NCBI GenBank assembly: GCA_012520755.1
Contig: JAAYNS010000010.1
Span: 1 to 52,103 of the forward strand
Source: Tissierellia bacterium
GTDB taxonomy: Bacteria; Bacillota; Clostridia; Tissierellales; Tissierellaceae
Direction of reading: 5' to 3'
DNA length: 52,103 bases
Shown: positions 42,630 to 50,815 of the stretch, one piece after another
Layout of the letters: each line of letters begins with the position of its first letter
How positions within the stretch are numbered: position 1 is the stretch's first letter
Program-made: the position numbers and the translations under genes
The notes under the pieces: model-generated
Databases searched by the model: none
What the model saw: the letters and a program-made list of their open reading frames with translations, nothing else
Told to the model about the DNA's origin: nothing

Positions 42630-43178
42630 TTATTTAATCATCTTTGACATCAGTTTAAACTCAGGTGTTCCTGAGGCTTTTAATAGGTCAAACACTGCAG
42701 TTTCGGTATTTGTAATTACAGCTCCCATGGACTTCATTAAATCTAATCCATTTAAGAAGTTTGATTTAGTCCTTGAGGCAAGGGCATCCTTAACTAAAAA
42801 CACTTGATATCCATCACTTATTAAATCCCTCACTGTTTGGAAGACACATACATGAGTTTCCATGCCAGTAATTACTACCTTCTTCTTATCCAAGAATTTT
42901 AAAGCTTCCTTTACTTCATCTGTATAAGCTGTAAAACTGTTCTTAGTGTAGATTTGTTTGTCATCTATTAATTCCAGTAATTCTGCAACTGTTCTTCCCA
43001 ATCCTTTCGGATATTGTTCCGTTGCTATTACAGGGAACTTCATCTCTTTTGCTGCAGCAAGTAATATTTTATTGTTATTAATCACTTGATCCTTATACTT
43101 CATTACTGGCGCTAATCTTTCTTGAATATCAATTACTAATAAAACTGTGTCCTCTCTTGTTAATGTGAATTTATCCAT
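42630..43178 (-). CDS. Isochorismatase-like cysteine hydrolase
   Basis: A 182-residue cysteine hydrolase of the isochorismatase superfamily, closest in motif to the YcaC/nicotinamidase-like group. VLLVIDIQERLAPVM has the catalytic aspartate, YTKNSFTAYTD the lysine, and VITGMETHVCVFQTVRDLI the nucleophilic cysteine with the cis-peptide. Substrate is unknown; there is no siderophore or NAD-salvage gene nearby. The ATG follows AAGGAGGTATATC. It lies between the HAD-like gene and the csm operon, on the same strand, closed by a terminator. Confidence 0.88.
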   Translation of the reverse strand: MDKFTLTREDTVLLVIDIQERLAPVMKYKDQVINNNKILLAAAKEMKFPVIATEQYPKGLGRTVAELLELIDDKQIYTKNSFTAYTDEVKEALKFLDKKKVVITGMETHVCVFQTVRDLISDGYQVFLVKDALASRTKSNFLNGLDLMKSMGAVITNTETAVFDLLKASGTPEFKLMSKMIK

Positions 43179-43226
43179 GATATACCTCCTTAAAATTTTA
43201 AATGAGTCCCAAATATTATATACACT

Positions 43227-43697
43227 TTAATTCCTTAAGGTTGCCTTTACCATATTATCATTGAGTATTATATTTATCCCATCTATTATGTCACGGACAA
43301 TTATGTCAGCCTTGCTTAGTAGCTTACCTGATGCACCTTCCCCTTCTATGATTGCTATGGATAAAACTGATTCTTCAAACATAGGAATATCATTAAATCC
43401 ATTACCTACACATAGTGTTTTATCTCCAGATAAACTCCTTACTATGTCCCTTTTTGATTCCCCAGCATTTTCCTTAGGAAACGTCAAGACCTTAGCCTCT
43501 AGGCTAATACATTCTTTTTCCACTGTACCATAAGTGTCTGCAGTTAGAATATATATATTTGCATATTTAGACAATTTATTTATCAACTGACTAACCCCAT
43601 CAACAAGTTTCCCATTTACAGCTATGGTTCCATTATAATCAAAAACCACATTTTCAATCTCTATGTCTTCCCTACCTGGTATCTTATATAGAATCAT
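43227..43697 (-). CDS. Soluble P-type-ATPase-like HAD protein
   Basis: A 156-residue HAD-superfamily protein resembling the phosphorylation domain of P-type ATPases, but without membrane helices. Motif I is VVFDYNGTIAVNG (DYNGT instead of DKTGT), motif II YILTADTYGT, and motif IV CVGNGFNDIPMFEES. This matches the small soluble P-type-ATPase-like family whose role is unclear. The ATG follows TGGAGGTATATGA. It is 49 bases upstream of the isochorismatase-like gene and probably cotranscribed. Confidence 0.82.
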   Translation of the reverse strand: MILYKIPGREDIEIENVVFDYNGTIAVNGKLVDGVSQLINKLSKYANIYILTADTYGTVEKECISLEAKVLTFPKENAGESKRDIVRSLSGDKTLCVGNGFNDIPMFEESVLSIAIIEGEGASGKLLSKADIIVRDIIDGINIILNDNMVKATLRN

Positions 43698-43808
43698 TCA
43701 TATACCTCCAACGAATTTATTGTTCTGAAAATATAACATCATCCTTCATTATATTAGATATTCATACTTTAAGCTACATGGATTAATGTATTTCGTCATT
43801 TTTCGTAT

Positions 43809-43841
43809 TAAAAAAGGCCTATAGAAATCCTCTATAAGCCT
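43809..43841 (-). terminator. Terminator after tRNA-Lys
   Basis: AGGC-T-TATAGA pairs with TCTATA-G-GCCT (one mismatch) and is followed on the minus strand by TTTTTT, 12 bases past the tRNA. Confidence 0.8.
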
Positions 43842-43852
43842 CTTGTTTGCTA

Positions 43853-43928
43853 TGGTGCGCCATCAGGGATTCGAACCCTGGACACCCTGATTAAGAGTCA
43901 GGTGCTCTGCCAACTGAGCTAATGGCAC
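43853..43928 (-). tRNA. tRNA-Lys (anticodon CTT)
   Basis: A 76-base tRNA on the minus strand, from GTGCCATTAGCTCAGTTGGC to an encoded CCA. The acceptor stem pairs GTGCCAT with ATGGCGC (one G-T). The anticodon loop is CTCTTAA, giving anticodon CTT for AAG lysine codons. The T arm contains GGTTCGAATCC. It has its own promoter and terminator, so it is a single-gene unit. Confidence 0.97.
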
Positions 43929-43948
43929 ATTACTAACCAACAAAAAAT

Positions 43949-43977
43949 ATTATACTACTTTATTTAACTTTTGTCTA
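43949..43977 (-). promoter_or_regulatory. Promoter of tRNA-Lys
   Basis: Minus strand TAGACA (43972-43977), 17-base spacer, TATAAT (43949-43954), about 20 bases before the tRNA 5' end. Confidence 0.8.
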
Positions 43978-44085
43978 TACTTTTATTTACATGAATTTAC
44001 CTCATTTTAAGATAACTATTAAATTCTGAGTTTATGTGCTAAAATTTCATATCTTTATAATCTACTAAGATACTAACTAAGCTAA

Positions 44086-44946
44086 TTATTTGTCGAGGAA
44101 AAATAATGCTATGCATCCTGGACCTGTATGGGCACCAATAGTTGCACCAATAGAACTTATTATAAAGTCTTTTGTACCATATCTTTCTTCTATCATTTCC
44201 TTCAATATTAGTGTTTCCTCTAAATCATCAGAATGACTTATACCTATTAGTTGCTTCTTGTAATCAGCACCTTTACTTTTTTCATCCATTAGGTCTACCA
44301 TTCTTTTTAGGACATGAGCTTTCCCCCTTGCCTTTTCAAGTGGAACTAATTTGCCTTCCTCATCTACTCCCAAAATTGGCTTTATATTCAACAAGCCACC
44401 TATTACAGCAGAAGTTCTACTTACTCTTCCACCCCTGTAAAGGTACTCTAAATTATCCACCTTAAAGATATGTTTAATATGTTTGATATAATAATCAGTA
44501 GATGATAGGATGTCTTCTTTGGAAGCTCCTGTTTTAGCAAGTTTTGCTGCTTGTAATACAATAAGCCCAAAACCAAGGGAGGCTGCTTTTGTATCTATTA
44601 TTTCAATATCAAAATCAGGGTATAGTTCTTTAACGTTGTTGGCTGCAATTATAGCAGATTGTAAGGTGCCAGATAAGGCTGAAGAAAACCCTATGTAAAT
44701 TACACTTTCTTTATTCTTTGCATGCTTTTCAAATATTTCTCTAAACCTATCCGGACATACTTGGGATGTTTTATATATGATGCCATTTCTCATCCCATCA
44801 TAGACTTCATTTGGTTGAATAGTAACCTTATCTAAATACTCTATTTCACCCTGAATTACGCTCAAAGGCGCTGTTTCAATATTATATTCTTCTAGTATGT
44901 CTAGTGGTAAATCACATGCAGAATCACTAACTATTCTTATAGTCAT
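44086..44946 (-). CDS. DegV family fatty-acid-binding protein (second copy)
   Basis: A 286-residue DegV protein, paralogous to the one at 31266-32150. Signatures are IVSDSACDLPLDILEEYNIETAPL, the TSQVCPDRF segment, YIGFSSALSGTLQSA, IIDTKAASLGFGLIV, DNLEYLYRGGRVSRTSA and GATIGAHTGPGCIALFF. Like its relatives it should hold a fatty acid for FakA-type phosphorylation. The two copies differ throughout and probably bind different fatty acids. The ATG follows GGAGGGATTATAA. Confidence 0.92.
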   Translation of the reverse strand: MTIRIVSDSACDLPLDILEEYNIETAPLSVIQGEIEYLDKVTIQPNEVYDGMRNGIIYKTSQVCPDRFREIFEKHAKNKESVIYIGFSSALSGTLQSAIIAANNVKELYPDFDIEIIDTKAASLGFGLIVLQAAKLAKTGASKEDILSSTDYYIKHIKHIFKVDNLEYLYRGGRVSRTSAVIGGLLNIKPILGVDEEGKLVPLEKARGKAHVLKRMVDLMDEKSKGADYKKQLIGISHSDDLEETLILKEMIEERYGTKDFIISSIGATIGAHTGPGCIALFFLDK

Positions 44947-45073
44947 TTATAATCCCTCCATTTTGCCCTTAATTAATTATATACCATATATGTACAATAT
45001 TATCAAATTTATCTAGTTTTCATATATATTTTATATATGATAAACATATATTTATTACAAGGAGTGTGATTTC

Positions 45074-45169
45074 ATGAAATTCATTTTTATAAGCAAAAGA
45101 ACCCTTTTACTTGTATTTTCCATTGTAGTCTTAATGATGCTTGGATTTATTTTACGTTCATTATTTTAA
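45074..45169 (+). CDS. 31-residue single-helix membrane peptide
   Basis: A short frame starting MKFIFISKRTLLLVFSIVV and ending GFILRSLF, with basic residues at positions 2, 8 and 9 and one hydrophobic helix of about 19 residues. The ATG is preceded by CAAGGAGTGTGATTTC, a good ribosome binding site, and the gene is followed after ~45 bases by a perfect hairpin terminator, so it looks like a real monocistronic unit. It resembles the N-terminal anchor of a larger exported protein, so a truncated relic is possible. No function can be assigned. It is the only plus-strand gene between the helicase region and the right edge. Confidence 0.6.
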   Translation: MKFIFISKRTLLLVFSIVVLMMLGFILRSLF

Positions 45170-45212
45170 CTCAAGAAAAATAATAGTTTGCCAACTTTAA
45201 ATATTAATTATG

Positions 45213-45242
45213 ATAAAACAGCAGATGTATCTGCTGTTTTAT
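45213..45242. terminator. Terminator after the membrane peptide
   Basis: ATAAAACAGCAGAT and its exact complement (14-bp arms, 2-base loop) with T/A-runs on both sides, so it may act on both strands and also closes the Spo0E-like gene. Confidence 0.8.
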
Positions 45243-45301
45243 ATATTAATGTGTGATTTATATGTTAATATATTCACTTAATCTACTAAATATATCTAAT
45301 A

Positions 45302-45457
45302 TTATATTCCCATATAATTATTAATCAACTGATCCAATTCCATACTAAGTTCTAATATTTTTTCAGTTAACCTTTCAGTATTTACTACTTCATTAAGTTC
45401 TTCTCTTTTTATTTCTATTAACTCCTTTAGGTCTGTACTTTCTATTCTATTAGTCAT
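45302..45457 (-). CDS. Spo0E-like aspartyl-phosphate phosphatase
   Basis: A 51-residue protein, MTNRIESTDLKELIEIKREE followed by a helix ending LSMELDQLINNYMGI. The C-terminal S-x-E-L-D-x-L-I motif is the Spo0E family signature and the length is right. Such proteins dephosphorylate Spo0A-P and keep cells from sporulating. The ATG at 45455-45457 follows GGGGGAGATAAAAAACAA. It is easily missed because of its size. It stands alone between the class IV aminotransferase gene and the membrane peptide, on the minus strand, and indicates a sporulating organism. Confidence 0.88.
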   Translation of the reverse strand: MTNRIESTDLKELIEIKREELNEVVNTERLTEKILELSMELDQLINNYMGI

Positions 45458-45592
45458 TTGTTTTTTATCTCCCCCTTTACTTATTCCATAAAGCTTTGTT
45501 TTCTAATCATTTTCTTATTATCCAATGTTTACTAATCGAGACTGGGCTAATTAGATTCTTAATAAGTAAATAAAAATCATATGAGACCAATT

Positions 45593-46435
45593 CTAAATCC
45601 AAAAATTTTTATTCTGTTCTACATAATCACGCATTTTTTCATTAAAAGCCTCGTTTAAACTAAGGATTACCTTGTTTCCTGTAGAAAGTAGTTCTATATT
45701 TTCTATTTTAGATATTGCTAGTGTATTAATTCCAGTACCTGATATAAAGGCACCTTCCATTTTTTCTAAGTCATTCTTATGAACTGTTTCTTCAATAATT
45801 TGTATATTCAATTTTTTCGCTATTTCAAATACATGTTTTCTAGTGATACCTTGCAAGACTTCATCTGATGGTGCTGTATAAATCTTAGATTCCTTAACAA
45901 AATATAGATTAGATCTACTTCCCTCAGGTATATAACCATTTCTATTAATTATCAGGGCTTCAAACACTTCTTTTTCTTTAATTCTTTGTCCTACATCTTC
46001 TTTAAAAGACCTAACCAATACCTTTGCATTGGGGTTATTCCTTTCATACTCGTATAGTATTGTTTCAATACCTTTTTCATAGTAAGATTTTGGTGGATAA
46101 AATGTCTCTACAATATAAACTAAAAATATATTACCAATACCATCTGCTTCTCCAGATAGCAATTTTATATTCGTATTTTTTATTTCATTATGCAATAAAA
46201 TATCCTTTATAGAATTTCTAATTTCTTTTTCATCTAAAGATATTTCATGCTTTACTAAAGATGCAGATTTAAACATCCTTGCTAAATGATCTTCTAAAAA
46301 TATAGGTACCCCATCAACTACCCTTATAATTTCATATATTGGATCCTTATTTATTTTGGGAAATATTTCATCTTCCTTTACATATTTTACTTCACCGTTA
46401 ACTGAGTAGAACTCATTTATCGCCTCTGCTTTCAT
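45593..46435 (-). CDS. Class IV PLP aminotransferase (DAAT/BCAT/ADC-lyase family)
   Basis: A 280-residue fold-IV PLP enzyme. IYEIIRVVDGVPIFLEDHLARMFKSA holds the N-terminal family pattern, KVLVRSFKEDVGQRIKEKEVFEALIINRNGYIPEGSRSNLYFV (in pieces) contains the EALIINRNGYIPEGSRSN motif with the PLP-site glutamate, and GAFISGTGINTLAISKI follows. Branched-chain or D-amino-acid transaminase and aminodeoxychorismate lyase are all possible; the catalytic lysine would be in the VLVRSFKED segment, which differs from the usual KxxN/KxxY pattern, so activity should be confirmed. The ATG follows GGGAGGCATTTACTAG. It is 17 bases after the lipoprotein gene, likely one operon. Confidence 0.8.
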   Translation of the reverse strand: MKAEAINEFYSVNGEVKYVKEDEIFPKINKDPIYEIIRVVDGVPIFLEDHLARMFKSASLVKHEISLDEKEIRNSIKDILLHNEIKNTNIKLLSGEADGIGNIFLVYIVETFYPPKSYYEKGIETILYEYERNNPNAKVLVRSFKEDVGQRIKEKEVFEALIINRNGYIPEGSRSNLYFVKESKIYTAPSDEVLQGITRKHVFEIAKKLNIQIIEETVHKNDLEKMEGAFISGTGINTLAISKIENIELLSTGNKVILSLNEAFNEKMRDYVEQNKNFWI

Positions 46436-46452
46436 CTAGTAAATGCCTCCCT

Positions 46453-47346
46453 TTACTCTAATGCTTTTATGTTTTCTATTAGTACATCTTTTTTTATCAT
46501 AAGGAGCATCCTGCTATTTTCTCCTATACTATCTTTAAAATCAGTTAAAGCTAAATTTATTTTTTCTACCTTTTCTTTTTCTTCTTCATCCTCTTTAAGC
46601 TTTAATTTAACAGTGTTAATATTTTCTTCTTTATTACTTAAAGCCTCTAGTGCACCTTCTAAATCGTTGATTACTGCCCTAATGTATCCTTGATATGCTG
46701 CATATTTTAATACTGACAAATCTCCACCTATATCATCTAAATACAAATCATACATTGGTTTTAAATTCCTTATAGCCTGACTCCCATAATCATAAATTTC
46801 TACTATATTTTTATCTTCTATTGCTTTTGTCATCTTATTAAATGCATTCTTAAACTTATCTCGTACTTCCTTGCTTGTGCCTTTTTTTTGAGATTCTGTT
46901 TCAAAGGAATTCCAATATGGATGTATTTCATCTAGTTTAGCATTTATTGTTTGCCAACTAGAATCTATTTCTTTTTGCTTCTTCTCCTCTATGGTCCCTT
47001 CTTTCTGTTCCTGTCCTTGAGTAGATTCTTGACTAGCTTGGCCTTCTTGGCCACCACTTCCACCCTCGCTACCACCACTAGATTCTTCTTGATCGCTTTG
47101 CCCACTACTGCTTGATTCGTCCTTTTTTGGTTTTTTATCTTCTTTTGGTAGTTTTATTCCTAATGAAAGTCGTTCAATGTCACCCAATGATTTGAAAATA
47201 TCATCTATACCACTGCTTAGTTCTTTTAAACTATCAGGTGCTTTGTCCTCTATCTTAATCTCCTCTTGTTTTTTCTCTTGGCTATTGCAGCCTACTAAAA
47301 CTAATATTAATAAAACATAAATGATCTTTATTCTATTAATCTTCAA
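46453..47346 (-). CDS. Lipoprotein with Ser/Gly/Gln-rich linker
   Basis: A 297-residue lipoprotein. The lipobox LVLVGC follows a hydrophobic signal sequence. A linker of about 60 residues is rich in Ser, Gly, Gln and Glu (for example SSSSGQSDQEESSGG). The C-terminal ~170 residues are helical and highly charged (KLKLKEDEEEKEKVEKINLAL). No domain is recognised. The start used is TTG at 47344-47346 behind GAGGTGATTATT; the upstream GTG is part of that ribosome binding site. It lies between the aminotransferase and cardiolipin synthase genes, all on the minus strand. Confidence 0.7.
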   Translation of the reverse strand: MKINRIKIIYVLLILVLVGCNSQEKKQEEIKIEDKAPDSLKELSSGIDDIFKSLGDIERLSLGIKLPKEDKKPKKDESSSSGQSDQEESSGGSEGGSGGQEGQASQESTQGQEQKEGTIEEKKQKEIDSSWQTINAKLDEIHPYWNSFETESQKKGTSKEVRDKFKNAFNKMTKAIEDKNIVEIYDYGSQAIRNLKPMYDLYLDDIGGDLSVLKYAAYQGYIRAVINDLEGALEALSNKEENINTVKLKLKEDEEEKEKVEKINLALTDFKDSIGENSRMLLMIKKDVLIENIKALE

Positions 47347-47393
47347 AATAATCACCTCGAGATTAGTGTAACCAGAGGCAATATTTTTATCTA

Positions 47394-48857
47394 TTACAAA
47401 ATTGGAGATAATAATCTTGATATTGATTCTTTTATTTTAACTATTCGAGGTCTATTTAGGTATTCTTCTATAGTTATCTCTTTGCAGTTTTGAAGATCTC
47501 TATTGAATTGCTCAGTGAGATTTAGGTTTGCGATATCATCATATATAAAAGCATTTACCTCAAAGTTCAATTCAAAACTCCTTATATCTAAATTTGCAGT
47601 TCCCACTGAAGAAATGAATTCATCAATAATTAACACCTTAGAGTGTAAAAAACCATTTTCATATGTATAGAATTTTACACCAGCTTGCAAAAGCTCTCCT
47701 ATATAACTCAAACTAGCCCAATAAACAAAGGGGTGGTCAGGCTTATTGGGTATCATTATCTTTACATCCACTCCAGATAAACCAGCTATTCTTAAAGCAT
47801 CAAATACACTGTCATCAGGTATGAAATAGGGGGTTTGGATATATAGTTTCTCCCTTGCTTGTGTGATCATCTTAAAATACCCATCTTTAACGCTTGGCCA
47901 TTTTGAGTCTGGTCCACTTGCCACAATTTGAATGCCAACATTCCCTGGCACATTCTCATCTGCATAGATATAGCTTTGATTGCTTCCAATTCCTTCTTTA
48001 GTAACAAAACGCCAATCTAAAAAGAATCTCCATTGCAACAAGCTAATGGCTGAGCCCTTTATCTTCATATGAGTATCTCTCCAATATCCAAACTTCTTTT
48101 TATTAAGGCCTAGATACTCATCACCTACATTAAATCCTCCTAAATATGCCTCTTTCCCATCTATAATGGTAATTTTCCTATGATTTCTATAGTTTATTCT
48201 AATACTAATTAAGGGTATTAATGGTGGCATAAATATGCCAACTTCTCCACCTGCCTCAATAAAAGGTTTCAAAAACCTTTTTGTCAATGTTCTGCCACCC
48301 ATGCCATCAACTAAAAGCTTAACCTCTAAACCTTCCTTTGCTTTTTGAGTCAATGCATCTAGTATCTGCTTTCCTAGATTATCACTTCTATAAATATAAT
48401 ACTCCATATAAATATAACTGTTTGCATTGTTAATACTCTCTAGTAAAGCATTAAACTTGTCTTCTCCTGAATAATAAAATTCTACACTATTATCTTGAGA
48501 AAAATATGCCTTACTATTAACCAAATGCATCTTTATTAAATCATAATAGTATGGATAATTTGGATCTTTAAAACTAAAATCATCTTCTTCTATTACCTTT
48601 ATCTGGTCCTCAGCTAAAATATGAAAACTATTGTCTTCCAGCTCTTTTGATTTGAATTGCTTATGCTTTGATAAATCTTGGCCCAGAAACAGATATAGCA
48701 AAAATCCAAGCCCAGGTAAAAATAGTAAAACCATAAGCCATAACCAAGTTGATGTTGGATTTCTTCTTTCGAAAAAAACAAGTAATAGGGCTAGTAATAT
48801 ATTTATCCATATTAAATTTTCACTTAACCAACTTAGAATATCAATTATGATTCCCAT
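47394..48857 (-). CDS. cls: Cardiolipin synthase
   Basis: A 487-residue membrane enzyme that condenses two phosphatidylglycerols into cardiolipin. Two N-terminal helices (ILSWLSENLIWINILLALLLVFF and STWLWLMVLLFLPGLGFLL, shown as pieces) anchor it, and two phospholipase D motifs are intact: NHRKITIIDGKEAYLGGFN and LHSKVLIIDEFISSVGTANLD, near residues 225 and 403. Length and order are those of bacterial ClsA-type enzymes. The ATG follows GGGGGATTCA, 14 bases after the typA stop, suggesting readthrough or coupling with typA. Confidence 0.94.
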   Translation of the reverse strand: MGIIIDILSWLSENLIWINILLALLLVFFERRNPTSTWLWLMVLLFLPGLGFLLYLFLGQDLSKHKQFKSKELEDNSFHILAEDQIKVIEEDDFSFKDPNYPYYYDLIKMHLVNSKAYFSQDNSVEFYYSGEDKFNALLESINNANSYIYMEYYIYRSDNLGKQILDALTQKAKEGLEVKLLVDGMGGRTLTKRFLKPFIEAGGEVGIFMPPLIPLISIRINYRNHRKITIIDGKEAYLGGFNVGDEYLGLNKKKFGYWRDTHMKIKGSAISLLQWRFFLDWRFVTKEGIGSNQSYIYADENVPGNVGIQIVASGPDSKWPSVKDGYFKMITQAREKLYIQTPYFIPDDSVFDALRIAGLSGVDVKIMIPNKPDHPFVYWASLSYIGELLQAGVKFYTYENGFLHSKVLIIDEFISSVGTANLDIRSFELNFEVNAFIYDDIANLNLTEQFNRDLQNCKEITIEEYLNRPRIVKIKESISRLLSPIL

Positions 48858-48871
48858 TGAATCCCCCTATT

Positions 48872-50698
48872 TTACTTGTTCTTCTTAGATTTATACCTCT
48901 GATTTAAATTAAGGATCCTTTTTCTTATTCTATAGTTTAATGGTGTAACCTCAATCAATTCATCATCCTCTATAAATTCTAATGCCTCTTCAAGGGACAT
49001 TTCCTTAACAGGGGATAGCCTTAAAGCTTCATCTGAACCAGATGCTCTAATATTAGTTTGTGCTTTCTTTTTTGTGACATTAATCTCAATATCTTGGCCC
49101 TTAGGACTTGAACCTATAATCATTCCCTCATATACTTGTGTTCCTGGTTCAATGAACAAGACGCCTCTTTCTTGAGCTGCATGTAACCCATAAGTTGTTG
49201 CTTCACCTGTTTCAAAGGCTATTATTGACCCATCTTTTCTTGATGAAATATCTCCTTTATAAGGTTCATATCCATCAAATATTGAGTTCATTATCCCATT
49301 TCCCTTTGTATCAGTTAAGAATTCTTGTCTATAACCTATCAAACCTCTAGCTGGTATGGAGAATATCAATCTAGCATACCCACTAGTAGCTTCTGACATA
49401 CTAACAAGCTCTCCTTTTCTTTGGCCCAATTTATCAATAACAGTTCCAATGAAATCAGCGGAAACGTCAATGTTTACTTTCTCCATAGGCTCATATCTTT
49501 TACCATCTACATCTTTATATAATACTTCTGGCTTGGATACTTGAAACTCATATCCTTCCCTTCTCATATTTTCAATTAAGACGGATAGGTGTAATTCTCC
49601 CCTCCCTGAAACTTTAAAAGAGTCTGTCGAATCTGTATCTTCCACCCTCAATGATACATCCGTTTGAAGTTCTCTATATAGTCTATTTCTTATTTGCCTA
49701 GATGTTACAAATTTGCCTTCTCTCCCTGCAAAAGGACTATTGTTAACTGAAAAAGTCATAGCAAGAGTCGGCTCAGATATCTTGACAAATGGAAGAGGTT
49801 CTGGTCTATCTATAGGGCATATGGTGTCACCTATTTGAATATCATCAATTCCAGTTATTGCTATGATGCTTCCAATCTTTGCTTCATCCACTTCAACCCT
49901 ATTTAATCCTTCAAATTCATATAGTTTACTGATTCTAATTTTTTCTTGCTTTTCTGGGTTTAATATATTTACTAATACCCCATCTTGTCCCTCTATAATC
50001 GTACCCCTATCTATTTTCCCAATACCAATTCTACCTACATAATCATTATAGTCAATAGTTGAAATCAATACCTGTAGTGGAGCTTGTGCATCTCCCTCAG
50101 GTGCTGGTATATACTCTAATACTGTTTCAAATAAGGGTTCCATGGTTTCACCCATTTTATTAAAGTCTAAGCTAGCCTTTCCTTCCTTGGCTGATGCATA
50201 TATAAAGGGACATTCCAACTGCTCATCATTAGCCCCTAATTCTATAAACAAATCCAGTATCTCGTCAATTACCTCTTCTGGCCTAGCTTCAGGTCGATCG
50301 ATTTTATTAACACATACTATTACTGGCAACTCAAGCTCTAATGCTTTCTTCAATACAAATTTTGTCTGTGGCATTGGTCCTTCAAAAGCATCTACTAAGA
50401 GGACAACACCATTTACCATTTTCAATATTCGTTCTACTTCACCACCAAAATCAGCATGGCCTGGAGTATCAATTATATTGATTTTTGTGTTCTTATAATT
50501 TACAGCAGTATTCTTTGATAGTATAGTTATTCCTCGTTCTTTTTCAATATCATTTGAATCCATAACTCTATCTTCAACTACTTGATTAGTTCTAAATATG
50601 CCTGATTGCTTTAGCATACTATCAACTAAAGTAGTCTTACCATGATCTACATGGGCAATAATTGCAATATTTCTTGCATCATTTCTCTTAATGTTCAT
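48872..50698 (-). CDS. typA: Ribosome-associated translational GTPase TypA/BipA
   Basis: A 608-residue GTPase of the elongation-factor superfamily that binds the ribosome and affects assembly, stress and low-temperature growth. G1 is AIIAHVDHGKTTLVD, G2 lies in GITILSKNTA, G3 is IIDTPGHADFGGEVER, and NKIDR is G4. The BipA-specific C-terminal domain ends SLEEALEFIEDDELIEVTP and ILNLNQRYKSKKNK. The ATG at 50696-50698 (MNIKRNDARNIAII) follows AGAAGGGATAGGTTT; an ATG six codons upstream is possible but lacks a better ribosome binding site. It is followed by cls. Confidence 0.95.
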   Translation of the reverse strand: MNIKRNDARNIAIIAHVDHGKTTLVDSMLKQSGIFRTNQVVEDRVMDSNDIEKERGITILSKNTAVNYKNTKINIIDTPGHADFGGEVERILKMVNGVVLLVDAFEGPMPQTKFVLKKALELELPVIVCVNKIDRPEARPEEVIDEILDLFIELGANDEQLECPFIYASAKEGKASLDFNKMGETMEPLFETVLEYIPAPEGDAQAPLQVLISTIDYNDYVGRIGIGKIDRGTIIEGQDGVLVNILNPEKQEKIRISKLYEFEGLNRVEVDEAKIGSIIAITGIDDIQIGDTICPIDRPEPLPFVKISEPTLAMTFSVNNSPFAGREGKFVTSRQIRNRLYRELQTDVSLRVEDTDSTDSFKVSGRGELHLSVLIENMRREGYEFQVSKPEVLYKDVDGKRYEPMEKVNIDVSADFIGTVIDKLGQRKGELVSMSEATSGYARLIFSIPARGLIGYRQEFLTDTKGNGIMNSIFDGYEPYKGDISSRKDGSIIAFETGEATTYGLHAAQERGVLFIEPGTQVYEGMIIGSSPKGQDIEINVTKKKAQTNIRASGSDEALRLSPVKEMSLEEALEFIEDDELIEVTPLNYRIRKRILNLNQRYKSKKNK

Positions 50699-50773
50699 AA
50701 ACCTATCCCTTCTCATATAAGATTGCTCTAACTTGTTTATTTTATCATATTTTTCCCATAATACAACTAAATA

Positions 50774-50801
50774 TTAAAGACGATCTTTCGATCGCCTTTA
50801 A
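50774..50801 (-). terminator. Terminator after the YcdB/SLH-like gene
   Basis: TTAAAGGCGATC pairs with GATCGTCTTTAA (one G-U pair) around a GAAA loop on the minus strand. The T-run after it is short, so it may be a weak stop. Confidence 0.65.
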
Positions 50802-50815
50802 TTTCAGAATTTGCT

